A stretch of DNA of 64,000 nt from Allygus modestus (lineage: Eukaryota > Arthropoda > Insecta > Hemiptera > Cicadellidae). This document shows, piece after piece, positions 12,297-25,181 of the stretch. Positions within the stretch are counted from its first letter, which is position 1; each line of letters starts with the position of its first letter. Both the position numbers and the translations under genes were made by a program. The notes under the pieces are model-generated. The model was not told the DNA's origin, ran no database searches, and worked only from the letters and a program-made list of their open reading frames with translations. The stretch lies in assembly GCA_963675035.1 (NCBI GenBank), contig OY776112.1, positions 379,432,559 through 379,496,558 on the forward strand, in the 5' to 3' direction.

Positions 12297-12850
12297 ATTA
12301 ACCCTTTCAGTGCTAAGGACCGATATGTCGGCTTTTGAATCTGCCACGAATAAGCATTGTTACTGCTGCATACGCGATTGTACCGTTTCGAACTCACTTT
12401 GCAGTCTGTGTCTGGATTGTGGAGTAACCTAGTAGACACAAACTGAACTACCTCGTCCAGCGCCTAGGCTCTAATGCCATTGACTATACATCTGTAGTAG
12501 ACGGTAAATTCATTGCTAAAATCGGTTAACCAAGAAACAGCATAATCTATTGAGTGTGGACGGCAACAGGGGCTATCACATGTGCTTCGTCCTAGTAGAC
12601 ATTACGCGAACTACTTGGAATCGCATAGGCAGACGAACAGACAGAGCTCGTTTGATTGACGCTGGTGAAAGACGGTTATGACGTCGACACCAATTTTATT
12701 ACAACGTTTTTAACAGTGATTACAATATTATTTTTATTTTACACAACCTTTGCTATTACAGCCTTACAGCCTTTATTAAATCGTATATTAAAACTTCCGA
12801 GTTGTGAGGAAAGCGAGACAGTTGTTTTATTAGCAAAATGAGTTTTTAAA
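12297..12850 (+). mobile_element. Possible piggyBac-like element end and flank
   Basis: TTAA followed by CCCTTTCAGTGCTAAGGACC at 12,299 onward resembles piggyBac-like element termini: a TTAA target and a terminus beginning CCC. The next few hundred bases are richer in GC than the flanks. I do not see the opposite terminus or a transposase, so this may be one end of a decayed copy. The frame at 12,656-12,841 has a hydrophobic stretch but no recognisable domain. Confidence 0.35.
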
Positions 12851-13081
12851 AACACACCACGGCCGAGCTGAGCGCGCCAAGCGGCATTAGCTAGAGTTAT
12901 GCTCACCATTGAGTGCGATGGTGGCGATTTCTATCCAGTGCTGTCAGAACTACGTGGAGAATCCCTCCTTGTTTGTTATCAGAAGGGCCCGTAAGGTTTT
13001 CTGTCTAGTACAAGTGTATAATCAATGCTAATACCCCCTGGTTCCCTATTTATTTTGTGGTTAATTGAGTTGCTACTAAAA

Positions 13082-13175
13082 CCTGGCATACGCACTTCTG
13101 AAGCAAGCTAATGAAGTGCTGAAAAAATCAACATGTGACGCAATTCCACTTCCAGATTTCAGAAGTCTCGGCTCA
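13082..13175 (+). CDS. Possible exon-like frame, unidentified
   Basis: A plus frame reads AYALLKQANEVLKKSTCDAI then PLPDFRSLGSGG, protein-like in composition, and meets CAGGTGG (about 13,173), a possible donor. No clear acceptor precedes it. It lies 50-60 bases before another exon-like frame. Unrecognised; may be host exon debris or part of a decayed transposon. Confidence 0.15.
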
Positions 13176-13231
13176 GGTGGTTGTCAGAAACCTTATTTTT
13201 AAGATTGTTTTTTATCTCATCCCGTTTAGCA

Positions 13232-13396
13232 CAGCAATGTCAACCTAGTTCAAAAGTTCAGGACAATCCAGGAGGCAATTTACAAGTATATACAAGTACT
13301 CCAGATCAGCAACATGGCGTCTATGATGGAGTGTTTTTTTCTGAAATTGCAGCTCTCTTACTGAGTTTCCCTTTAAAACTTAAAATATTCAATTAG
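13232..13396 (+). CDS. Possible exon with good acceptor, unidentified
   Basis: A long pyrimidine-rich tract ends in TTTAGCACAG at about 13,231, a convincing splice acceptor. The frame after it reads QCQPSSKVQDNPGGNLQVYT then STPDQQHGVYDGVFFSEIAA and ends at TAG 13,396. It could be a 3' terminal exon. The part after about residue 35 becomes hydrophobic and AT-driven, so the true coding end may be earlier. No family recognised. Confidence 0.18.
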   Translation, partial: QQCQPSSKVQDNPGGNLQVYTSTPDQQHGVYDGVFFSEIAALLLSFPLKLKIFN

Positions 13397-13399
13397 TAA

Positions 13400-15720
13400 T
13401 AATATTGCTGGAACATGTTCACAAGACATTTTGATTTTAAAATATTTTTACTTCAGGTCAGGTGAGCTTCCGCCACCATATTATAAAATGGTGTGCCATA
13501 AAATGTTTATCTTACAATATATCTTACAATAGGTTTCGCCAAAAGCCTGGATAAAAGTGTGAAACTGCTAAATCGCAGAATTTATAAGGCCTTAACAACC
13601 ATTTTACAATACAACTTATATTTGAATATAGTTGTTTCTCAATAGAGATGTATTTTGTTTTATATTTGTTTTTAAATATTTTCATTACTGTAGAGGTTAA
13701 GGGAACTAACAATCTCTCAATTTAAAACATATTTTTATCGTAATTCGTTCTGCAGAAAATAGAAGAAAGCCTGCAGGTACTAAATACAGCGTGTTTTCAA
13801 GCAAGACTATACTTATGGGGAATTAAAAATATTTAAGATTGAAGTCAATGAAGCATATATTACAATTGTGGTACAATTGAAACTGCTTGACATTCATCCT
13901 AAGCAACTTTAGTAATTTTCAATGTAGTAGTGACAACACACCGATATAGAAAGAGACGATGTGCCATAATTATCAAATGTATTTTTTACTTTTTCCTGTA
14001 ACCACTTATCGAAGAAAACCTAATGTTTAATTAAACACTATTTGTAGTTTTAAACCTAAATAAAAAAAAAATTGTGGGGTTTAAACACAAAAATTGGCAT
14101 ACTCACAAGTCAATTAATATAGCGGCATACTCACCGTTGTCTTTATATACTTTTCAAAATGTACAAAAACTGTACGATTTATGCACAGTACATAAATAAA
14201 CGCGTTCATTTCAAGGCGGCGAAAGCTCACTCACAGGACGAAACCCGACATTTTGCTTAGAGGAGTTAACTCTAATTTCCATTTCCTATTAGTGAGACTA
14301 TCTGATTCAGGATATACACAATTAGACTTAATCCGATGTTATTATTTCGTTTTTGTTCAAAATGGTGACAATAATCAGCATTGAACTTTCTCAATAAGTC
14401 TTAAAGGAAGGTTGAACTTTCATTATCTGTTGACATCATAAGAAGAGTTCTGAGAGCTTCAGAACGAGCATGCGAATTTACACCTTCTAATCTCTTTAAC
14501 AGTTGTGTTGTAAATATATAATAAATTTGTCAAATTGTTCACATGAAGATAAATTAATAATCCAGAGTTCTTACAAATATTGCTAAAGCAAAAAAGTAAC
14601 TAATCTGTATTTGTCATTAACATAACTTTACAAATAAGAGAGCGTTTTTCTTAGGACATCTTATCAAAGGTACTACTGTTTACACAAGAGGTTGGATGCC
14701 GCTCTTATGAGCAGTGTTAAGAAAATATCTTTGCATTTATTCAATTCTTAACGATTGCCTAAATAGCACCAAGTTGAATTCTGGACACCAACTTCAGTCC
14801 AGCACACAACACCCATCAGGACACCAGGTAGTGCTCATCAGCCTCTGATATAGAAAAATGATTTCATGTCTCAGAAATGTTACAAGTTTTACGCTTTAAA
14901 ACTATGGAACCCTGGAGAAAGAGCCAAGATAACACTCACGATGTTTATAAATATATCGATATCACACATTTAATCTAATAACAATTAAATACTAGCAACA
15001 CATTCGGTCTTCTTTGATTCCTTTCGTAAAGGCGCAGTGCCTGAAAGTGTAGTTACTAATTGACTGAATTAACTATTTGCTGTGCATTTATATACTAAGA
15101 GATCGAGTTGTGTTGCAAGTTGAGGAGTAACAGTAAGTTCATTTTAATTGCACTCATTTGCCCATGAGTTTTTTTTTAGTCTCGCTCCAATATTCTCAGC
15201 TTTGCTTACATTAGAGCATTTACAGAAGGTAATTAAATAAAGAGAATTTGGATGAATTAAATCTTAGATTGAACTGACACCTGTAAAGAGTTGTACATGT
15301 TCAGGACTGTAGATATTTTTATTTTCCGTCCAATGAAGAAAGTTAATTCATTTAATGTCAACAATTGTAAATGTGTTACAGATGAAGTATTGTTTAAGAA
15401 ATATTACATGGCAACTTGTTTACAACAATTTACATCATTTTTAGTTCCCTGTTTGTTTCTAAATTAGTTTTCTGCACATAACAAATCAAATATATTTTTC
15501 TTACGGTAAAATATGTCATTCTTATAATACTAGGAAATCATATGCTTATTCTGAATATCACAGACTGTAATAAAATAAAAACAAATTGTCTTTAGGCTTA
15601 TCGTTTTACCTAAATCTACCCTAATTTGTTAAAATATTAGTCAGTTTAAATCAATTTAGAGACTTACTTATAAATTATGATGTGGACAGTGTTTTTAATC
15701 TTCAAAAACCATATAGCCAT
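13400..15720. other. About 2.3 kb AT-rich, nothing recognised
   Basis: Short frames only. I saw no RT motif, tandem array or RNA gene. Slightly less AT-rich patches at 14,210-14,300 and 14,760-14,850 show no identifiable feature. Confidence 0.45.
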
Positions 15721-15724
15721 ATAG

Positions 15725-15843
15725 CCTTTATGTACCTCACCCGACCAAAACCTATACCTTATGCTGGCCAACGACAGATTTGGTACCAAATTGACCCGTC
15801 CACCGCTCGCGAGGAGCCAACGGATGGCATAAACAAGTACAAA
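15725..15843 (+). CDS. Candidate internal exon, unidentified protein
   Basis: The clearest isolated exon-like segment in the left part of the window. An AG (CATATAG, ending 15,724) precedes a frame reading FMYLTRPKPIPYAGQRQIWY then QIDPSTAREEPTDGINKYK, which ends at AAA|GTAAGT (donor 15,844-15,849), a near-perfect consensus. Base composition is clearly richer in GC than its flanks. The 119-bp length gives phase 2 in and a complete codon out. I do not recognise the family. It may belong to a host gene whose other exons lie outside or are too short to see. Confidence 0.4.
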
Positions 15844-16446
15844 GTAAGTAATTACAACGGTTGTAGTCGAAATCTTTTTATTTAAAGAGCATTTATTTAA
15901 CTTTTTGTTATATACTAATTATAAAGAGATATGTTTAAATAAATATCCTGTTAAGGGTATTTATTTTAAACAGTCGAAATGCATTTCAATGCAAATATTA
16001 TTTCCAATTAAGGTCGAAATATATAGGCTTAGGCTAGAAACTATAATTAGTACTGACTTGTTCGTTTAATAACGTCAGACACATTTTCCATCAGTTAATG
16101 TTAATGTTTGGGCAGCACCACCATTTAGGTTTATATGGCCTTTTCCTTACCCTTGAACAATCTTTAAATATACCTTTGGCGTTGGATTCCCTGTATTAAA
16201 TTGATCAGATTCAAAAATCATTAATTAAGTTTAAATTAGAAAAAAATTATTGAGTAGATAACAAACTTGCCACTAAAGTAAATTTGTATGATTTTTGTAT
16301 CTAATTGCAAATTATATATCAAGACTGTAAAGTAATGTTAAGTAGAAGTAAACAGTGCTGGTAGAATGACGTTTTGCTGGTTTAATTCTTGTGCACTAAA
16401 GGTGCTAAAAATGATATCCGCTAAATATTTTATTACGGGATTAGTT

Positions 16447-16604
<158 letters not shown>

Positions 16605-17170
16605 ATTTGTGGGAAGAGGGATTTGATTAACCTGTGATAAAACCACACACAGAACAAACCAGGTTCAGTCTGCTAAAAGAATGTTCCGTCTGCGACGCCA
16701 ACGTATTTTACGTCATTGTTCGTACCGACAAAATTTTTAAAAGATAGTTGAGAATAAAAGTTCAATTTTGGGTCCTAGTGGCCAAGTCAAAACGTGTCAG
16801 GGGAACCACCATACGTTACAATATTTGTTTTACAGGAATTGTAAATTTTGTGATACAGTGAGTCAGTGAGTGGCATTTGCCTGATATAGATATAGACTGG
16901 TTAACAGCACTTCCTTAATTATATCAGTCTGTATACCCTTATTTAAATAATGACTAAATTATGTTGAACTAGGTTTAACACGAACAATGTGTTTGGTGAA
17001 TGAACAAATTTATTAAACTCTCATTTTGTAAAAATAAAAGTCATTTGTTTTCTTCATCACCAAATGTTTGATATTGTCGATTTGTATTTAAACGGGTAAT
17101 TTGTTATTGGTTCATTATTTACTCCCCAAGTTATTATTATTGGAAACACATGGGGTTAGTTTATCAAGTT
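16605..17170. other. AT-rich sequence with no recognised gene
   Basis: A moderately GC patch (16,680-16,820) has no long frame. The rest is AT-rich. Confidence 0.4.
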
Positions 17171-17172
17171 AT

Positions 17173-17531
17173 TATTATTCTGTTTATTACTACTATTGTT
17201 AAATTATTATAAGTACCTAAAACCAAAAGCAGTTCTGAAAAAATATAAATTGAATACCATACGGATGAACAAACAGTAATCTTATAAGCCCTCTTTTAGT
17301 GTATTTTTGTAAATTAAATTAACGAGTTTTACAATGTAATCTAATTAAGGCCGCTAAAATTAGATTACATTGTAAAACTCGTTAATTTAATTTACAAAAA
17401 TACACTAAAAGAGGGCTTATAAGATTACTGTTTGTTCATCCGTATGGTATTCAATTTATATTTTTTCAGAACTGCTTTTGGTTTTAGGTACTTATAATAA
17501 TTTAACAATAGTAGTAATAAACAGAATAATA
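17173..17531. repeat. Perfect inverted repeat, 174-bp arms, 11-bp spacer
   Basis: 17,173-17,346 is the exact reverse complement of 17,358-17,531 as far as I can read, with the spacer AAGGCCGCTAA between. There is no mismatch in 174 bases, so the event is very recent or under homogenisation. No transposon termini or target duplication are evident at the ends, and the arms carry no coding signal. It could also be an artefact of sequencing or assembly (foldback read). Confidence 0.97.
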
Positions 17532-18960
17532 GTGCAGTTGCATGTAAATTGATTGTACCAATTGTTAGTTCCTTAGTTTATATCTTTGTGCCTATTATAC
17601 ATATTGTTACTTTAGCATAAATATTATAGACTTTGTCTATTCCAATGTACTAGTTAAGTAAAAATACAACCATATTCATGATATTTATTTTTATAAAAAG
17701 AAAATTACAATTATTCTGAAATCACAAGCAAGACGGTAAATTAAAGTATGGTGTAAGGGAATCTATTTTACTCAAACAGTAGGTGTGACCAATCGAAATC
17801 GATTGACTTATACCAATTTTGACCTTCTTGTACGTGAGTACATCAGTATAAATAGTTGCCAGAAATTTGTCAAGACTTTTGTATTGAATTCCACATACTT
17901 AAAATACCATTTAGTAATTTGATAATAAATAGGTTTTTTACATTTTCAAGTTCATGATCTACTGTTGAGTACACATCATATATCACAAAGCTTTAGAAAC
18001 AGAAATCGTATTATTATTATTTGCTTCACTGCTATTATATCTAAATTAATTGCTTTAACAACGCCATGGTTATTGAAAACAGAATACAATAAGTTTTATT
18101 GAACAGCTAATTAGCTCCATTTATCCTTGGGACTTTTCTCTTAATTATAACGATATTATTTTAACTTAATTATTAAAATCAATTTCAAAACATTTTAAAA
18201 ATAAAAAGTAATTTTAATATACATTATAAACTAATTATCGGAATGGAGACCTTTGCCGTACTATCTACTATATAATAATTATCGTCAACCAACCTGTTTT
18301 CATATACTCAATCATAATAATCAAAATCAATTAATAATTTAAATGATTTTCATTTGGTCTAAAGTAAACTAATGAAACATTTATCATAAATTACACTTTT
18401 ACTGTCCTGTTAAGAACCGTTCTTCTTATTACTGTGTTGACATTTTTTTTATTTGTTGTTTCTTATCATTATTACTTTTATTTAGGAGTATTCAACAATA
18501 GATTAATAATAATCACAAACGTTAATAATCATAATAATAGTAATAATAATAATAATCATTAATAACTAATAATAATTAATAACGTTTGAAATGATCTAAT
18601 GAAATGCAGTAATAAGAAAGTAAACGACTAACTACTCTTTTTCTAAAAAAAAACTTTATCAATAATTTTAACTTTAAACACCTTTTAATATTTACGAAGT
18701 TTTAAAGTATATGTCCACCATGTAATAGTTTAAAATGATGTTAGTGAAGATTTGAAACTACCGTGTCTGTTATTAGAGGGTTATTCATGAGGATTTTAAA
18801 AACTATAAATATTGTTACCATAACAATAACTAACAATAACTATAACCATATTGTTACCAAATCAGATTTTGATCGTTCTTTGTAACTCTTTAAGTGACAC
18901 TTGTGTTAACATACACGGAACACAACTAAACTGATACTCAAATCTAAGACAGTGGCAGTT
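17532..18960. other. AT-rich with low-complexity AAT tracts
   Basis: No gene recognised. 18,500-18,590 is rich in AAT/ATA repeats. Confidence 0.5.
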
Positions 18961-18969
18961 AAAGTTTAC

Positions 18970-19061
18970 CACTCTTTTCAAGTAGTTGCCATCAGCAAAC
19001 CATATTACATCCGCCCACTCAGTTACTTCCGTCAAGTATTCTTGAGCCTTTAAATAAGATT
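18970..19061 (-). CDS. Weak exon candidate, unidentified
   Basis: On the minus strand a tract ending TTCACACTTAACAG (about 19,062) is a fair acceptor. The following frame reads ESYLKAQEYLTEVTEW then ADVIWFADGNYLKRV and meets GTG|GTAAAC (about 18,969), a moderate donor. A 92-bp exon would result. The frame also stays open further down to 18,862. No family recognised. Confidence 0.2.
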
Positions 19062-19122
19062 CTGTTAAGTGTGAAGCATAATGATGATGATAAAACCAAA
19101 ACATTATATTGATGTGTCTCAT

Positions 19123-20836
19123 ATATACAAAACGTTTAAAAAAATACTAAATTAAATAATATTTTAAATTGTTATTCATATGAAACGAACGGTTTTAACT
19201 CTTAAATCATATTCGTATTTTATGTTTAGGCAAAGCTAGTTTTGCATATAATTGTATATATTTATACGCTACAGAAACATTGATTTATTTATTTTATGGT
19301 TTTTAGTACAAGTAAAGATATATTACAAAAATATTTCTCCTCGACTTAAAGAACCATGAATATTTTTTTTACATCGGTGTATGTAGGCGTTAAGGTAGGC
19401 GTTCTGTACAGCTAGGATGTGGCAGAATAGTAGCTATAACAGACTGCGAGTATCCAAGTGGATATTTTGAGTGCATCTAGAAGGTAATTTTAAGCTTAAC
19501 TAGAAGCCAAATCGATGGTTATCATGGATGCTCATAGATATTAGTATGTGAGGAAACTGCAACGAACATATCCGTATCATATTGTATTAAATAAGTTCGG
19601 TTTACTTTGTTGTGTCTTCATAAAGGTGTGTATGCAACATAAAATATATCTTTCTGAAAAAAACATTAAATTGTTCTAAATGCTTCTTAAATAACAATAT
19701 TGCCTCTTATACGTAATACTGCTGGTAACAACAACGCTAAGAGTTCTAGCTTAAATTAAAGTTGTACTGTCCTATACATAAATTCAAGTTGAGAATCTAA
19801 AATGTTGAACATGAACCGACCTAATTAGAACGCATGAACAATCCCAGCTTTTGTATTTTGGGAAAGTCCTTTGTCCTGCATTAGGATGCGGAAGTCGTTC
19901 TGCTTGTGTGTTGCCATAGTGTAACTGGTTTTGAACTACTGTTTGCCTTGGTAACGGTCCTGACTGTAATGTGAGCACTCTAGTTAAGACAATGCAATCA
20001 TTGTTGCCTTTTTGAAGTCTTGTTAATCATCAAGATGGAGTCATCTAGACAATATTTGTTTGTAACATATGATGTTAATATTTTATATATAGAAAGGCTT
20101 AAGTTAGGTTTCCAAATCATGACTTTGTAATACAGCTAACAGCCACCGTGATTGGCAGAGCACCAATCCTGGACCTTTTGATCCAAATGAGCCACAAGCT
20201 CCGACACTAGGCACCCCTAACCAAACACTGCTTATGAACTTAACATATTAAAACAAATTCGGTATACTATTTTTCTGATTTTATCAAACATGTTGTACCA
20301 TGTTACATTACTAGTATATCCTTATATGTGTATTAGAGATCTATAACAACCTAGAGATAAAATGGTATTAATGAAAATACAGTAAGAACTAAAAATTAAT
20401 TAAAGTAAAACTAAATAATTGAATAAATTCATTTGATTTTTGATCATAAGGATATATCGTATCATTATTTAATGTTATTTTTCGATGAGGAGTAATGATA
20501 TAATATTTGAACAACTTTTGGTGATCGAACTCTCTAAAAGTGTCTATCAATTATGATCTGTACATACGACGTATCCAGCGAAGCATTGGATGAGCCATTA
20601 CAATACAAGATGTACATTAGTAACATTTATGTATAAGGACTAGGGATCAAACCCACGAAAGAGCCACTGCTACGGTCTTTGATTCTGTCACGTTGACCTC
20701 CACATTACATATATGATAACACACTAAAGCATAGTTGGCAAAAATAATTGAAAAGTATTACTTACTATTTAAGGTTGACAGACGTTTAGAAAATGTAAGA
20801 GGGATAAGAAATAGGTCGCAAAACAACCATTACTTG
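19123..20836. other. Mostly AT-rich; two tRNA-like SINE-type patches
   Basis: No protein gene. Minus-strand patches at about 20,140-20,215 (GGCTCATTTGGA and GGATTGGTGCTCTGCC) and about 20,640-20,700 (GTGGGTTTGATCCCTAG) resemble degraded tRNA A/B-box regions and may be old SINE heads; neither folds into an intact tRNA by eye. Confidence 0.3.
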
Positions 20837-21439
20837 GATACTAACTACAAAGAGAGCAAACAATTTTGAAATAACTACTGTAATAAGATCATGAGGTTAT
20901 TTTTCCAGTACATTTAAGGAACCTGTAGAAGTGGGAGAAGTGAATCAGTTAAGTTTAATCTGGAGAGTGTAATGGAGAGTAGAGACTTGTTGTCACTGTA
21001 ATTCAAATATTTTTACTATTGACCCGTTATTCAGTTTAGAAATCACAGAATATATGTTTAGCCAGAAGAAGGAACGATATAAAGAATACAATGCTAGGTG
21101 TAAGCCCTACACATAATAAAATACATTTATTAAAAATCTTTTAATCAATAAAATAGCTGGTATAATGGTAACGTTTCGTTTTAATAAAACTTTCGAGATG
21201 TCCAAAACTATCTCTCAGTCAATGAAACCCTCCGGATTTAAACGAAATTTTAAGAATAATAAAAGGGATTTTTGTCTGCTAAGGGTACATATAATTGTTG
21301 TTAATGGCTTGTGTTTAACGTAGTAAGTGCTAATGCTTGTTTTGGTACCTACACCAAATAAAGAACACATTTTAATTAAAAATATAGAAACGTTTGTAAA
21401 CGGTTTAAGGAAAATAAACTTTAAACTAGAAAAGGAAAA

Positions 21440-21747
21440 CTAGATTATTATGTAATGTAAGCCCTTGGTAATCGGTTAATACGTGAAGTTAATTAGCATA
21501 AACCGGCGTAATGACCTCGTACTCAATCCAAGCTTTTCTCTGGTGGGTAATTGCTCCTTGCAAGGGGCCTTAGAGAGCGTTCACTGCTCCAACGTTGTCA
21601 GGGTTATTTATCATAATATGAATGTGGAGTGTAGAAGTAGAGTGTAGATTTTACTCCTGCAGGATGTTAGTAAGTATTTATAAATAAACAACGTCTAAGG
21701 GATTAGATAAAACAACTACAACAATAAAATAAGAACAGTTTTACTAT
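21440..21747 (+). other. Highly conserved 308-bp block, unit A copy
   Basis: Identical in length to 31,931-32,238, with only four differences that I can find (near 21,478, 21,560, 21,658 and 21,700) and no indel. Flanking duplicated sequence differs by about 7-20% with indels. It contains a strong donor-like GTAAGTATT at 21,670. The frame just before it opens after a stop with ATG and reads MWSVEVECRFYSCRML, and the one difference in that frame (TGC/TGT) is silent. It may be a first exon with 5' UTR, a structured RNA (an inner CTCCTTGCAAGGGG hairpin is visible) or a regulatory element. Local gene conversion is the main alternative. Confidence 0.55.
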
Positions 21748-22718
21748 TCCAAAATTTAATTAATTTTTTTCTGATATATAATAATCACGAAAATGCTAGC
21801 ATGACCTCATTTTTAATCTTGTAATACTAAATAATAAGTACAATAACATATTTACTAATATACAACATTATAATTCCTAATATAATATTTATTTATTTAC
21901 TAATTATATTTGAGTATGACATATTTTCCTAATGTTTGCATCCAAGGATATGGTGTACTTTATTTTGGCAAATTGGAATTTTTTAAATATATAGATGTTG
22001 GCTGTCTTGACCAACTTAAGTTTAACATATTTTATTTTAAACTTCTAGTGGCACACAGTGTGATATACATTTATGTACCTAGTGATCAGTTTAAATAAAT
22101 ATTACTGTGATGGAAATACATAAATAAAAATCAATAAAATACATTTTCTTATTAAACCGCCTTCATTGTTATGTGATTGAACGCAAGTAAGGATATAATA
22201 TAGACTTTGAATTCAGAGCATATAACCTGTCTCACTCGACCTCACGTACGAGATCTGATACATAAATATCCTTCACTTGTATCATTGGTTGCCACATCTC
22301 GAATTTTAAACTATTAACGCTTAACTTTTAAGCGTACAGAAAACGATAATACACTAATTTAACAATATATACTACCCTAACTTTTGGCTTATTTTTAATT
22401 CTTATATAAATATAAATAGACACTTTCAAATATATATATTGTTTTAATCTTCTTCACCTATTCTGAGTTTGATTAGTTAATAGGTAATAATTCCTGTACT
22501 GATTATCAGTAACATGATAAACAATATATAACTACCCACAGAATATGCATTAGTCATACAAGCACTTGTATTTCGTGTTTTATTATGTTTTGCATAGTCG
22601 AACAAAGTATTTTAGTACTAACATACTTAACTCTTGTTTTACGGGATTTTCTTATATTGTATTAATCCACAAGTTATTAAACTTTGCAATTACATAAAAC
22701 CCCGAACTACGGTTCATT

Positions 22719-22940
22719 TTGTGTTTTACGGCAAATGTAAGGTTATTAAAACAAGGAATTGTTCATTTGCTTTCATCCGTGTACCATATGCTGATACCAT
22801 ATTGTGTTAATGGCAATATCGAACATGCCCGCAACCAACTTCTACGTTATATAAAACGTTATTGCTCACTAAAAGCGTTACAACCTCCGCATATCTGTAA
22901 CAGCGCCAGTGAATTGTTATTCTTTGAAAATAACCCATGA
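22719..22940 (+). other. Frame open in both duplicates, not clearly a gene
   Basis: 73 codons (shared core VYHMLIPY, GNIEHAR, RYIKRYCSL, ALQPPHICNS). The partner at 34,389-34,619 is open over the same span. About 14 of 72 residues differ while roughly 22 of 228 bases differ, so most changes alter the protein. That argues against selection on this protein. No family recognised. Confidence 0.3.
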
Positions 22941-25048
22941 TATATTGCACAAAATGATTCTATTATGAAAAGTTTAGACGTATTTTTTACTTTATAATAT
23001 CATCAGTAAGTTGACTCGATATTACTGATTGGCTAAGGCGATATTTTGAAAGCAGTAAATAAACTATGTAAACATATATAAAACATAAAAGTAATATTCA
23101 AAGATAAAAAAAGAACAAAGGCTAAAAGTTAATTTTGTATTTGTGATTTCAAACAACTTTATATTCACCTAGAACCGACGACAACAATTTACATTAAACT
23201 TGGCCTAAAGTGGTAAAACATTCTGAGAGATGTATTTAAATGAAAATAGTAGTACATTATTTTCTAATTTAACAGACTCTTTTAAAATTAATTGAAATAA
23301 GTTTTAGCCTTTAGAACGGAGGTAAGTACAATTTGTTATTAGTAACTCAAAAACACCACGTTAAGCAAGGAACGTTCACAAGTAACACATAATAAATTTA
23401 ACTCTTAAAACTTATAATCAACTAAATGAATTCAGAATATAATATATTAGATTACTGTTCATTATTTACCTTGTATATTTAATATCACAACAATATTTTA
23501 TATGCGAGCATTTTTTCAGTTTTGCATCAAATTTAAAATGATGCAAATCACCGACTTGATATACTTTTACTGTCAGTACAGTTATGACTATTATTACTGG
23601 AATGGAATCCCCAATCGCAGAACAATGTATCTACTAAAATCAGTGTTTACAAAAAAACCATGGAAAATGGTTTAATGATCCGAAATATGGTTTGTTTCTT
23701 TTTCTATCTAAAGTGTATTGATTAAATTAACCAGATATAACTATGTTTTTATTGATACAAGTTTTTATGTCGGTGATCCATTGAATGATAGTGTAAAGAA
23801 ATAGATACATTTGAAGAATGACTACACACTTTAGATTCCCTTTGGGTGAGTTTCAGTACAAAAAAAAAAACTGTATCAAATTTAATATTCAAAGAAAATA
23901 AAAGTTCTTTTAAGAATAACTTTGTGAGTGGACTATTTTTCATTAGTGAAGCAAGTGATATTAAGTTACAGTGGAGGCACATAATTTGTCTGTCAGTGTA
24001 GTGATCTACAATATATTGTATCGACTGCAGCATTTTTGAGTTAAATACATATTATAACAGTACCTAACTCTTAGGTTAAATTGAAGAAATATATTCTTAA
24101 AATTAAATAAAACTTGTTTCAAGCAGTTTATGTTCAATATTTATTACGTGTTAAAGATTAAAAACACACTCAGGTTTGAAACAAATAAACCGTAAATAAA
24201 TAACATTATATTTGCTAACACCGATTACAGTAACATATCTAGCTACCTTTAGATGTGTGTATTCTAATCTAAACATAATACTAACAGGTAAAGTTACTAC
24301 TCAAATCATTTGGCAAGTAAATTTAGTTATAAATAAGATTCTCCATTAAAACTCTGAACCTTATAAACTTGGCATGAGCATTGTGAACACAAGAAACCAA
24401 TGCACGACACCGCGCCAATACCACCACTTCCTACTGTTTGTTTGACGTCTGTCTTATTGCCAGACGATGTTCCTCTATAACACAATATTTTACCACAAAC
24501 TGTCTGTGCTATTTTCTTAATTTAATTTACTGACCTTATTTTTATTTCATTTAACAAACTCTTACAATGTAATGCACATTGTATAATGCGTGTTTAAACT
24601 AGTGTTTTATTATTACAGTTTATGTGTTTGATACTCTGAACAGTTTGAATTTTTAAACTATAGTTAAATAAGTACATATTTAGGCACATAAACATAAATC
24701 GTGAATACAGATTTTCCTACTATTATAACCATTATTTTAGCCATAAGAAGGGCATTTTGAAGAACAATATATTTATTTACGATTACGATTTACGTATGCC
24801 AATCCGGCTCAAAGTTAGATAAGAACAATTCGATTTACCATTCTTTATAAGTTGTCATTAATGACAGTTTGGGATTCACAATTTATAAAGCTAAATCCAA
24901 ACGGCCCAAATTTGTTATTTGTTTTAAAATTCACTCAGACAATTTCATGGCTCCTATGAATTTTGTATAATATTTAAATATTATATCCTTATAATAATCC
25001 GCACCAAAATATATATTCCTTAAGTTAGAAAAATCTCTAAGTAAAAAT

Positions 25049-25181
25049 GTACAGAATCCAAGCTCACATTCACAGTTCCTGAGCCCATTGTTTAGTACTC
25101 CAGCATCGTATAGTTGTAAAGCAGTAGGGCTTAGTGGGGAGGGGTATCGATCCCATTGTTCCAGCAAGACAACCTTTGTAA
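25049..25181 (+). mobile_element. Partial LTR-like repeat (unit A)
   Basis: TGTACAGAATCC through the GTTCCAGCAAGACAACCTTTG region matches the first about 130 bases of the LTR-like sequences at 37,972 and 55,653. The rest is missing: sequence goes directly from CCTTTGTA to AAGGACC, whereas unit B has about 5.8 kb at that point. Confidence 0.65.

Noticed and set aside
11737..12432. 231-codon frame across the minisatellite as a secreted or repeat protein
   Set aside because: The repeat itself is open in every forward frame because of its length and base content; the non-repeat tail crosses a transposon-like terminus.
20640..20700. tRNA gene on the minus strand
   Set aside because: Only the T-arm-like GTGGGTTTGATCCC is convincing; no acceptor or anticodon stem forms.
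22719..22940. Conserved duplicated gene with 34,389-34,619
   Set aside because: Most base changes alter residues, so no sign of protein-level selection, and no domain.
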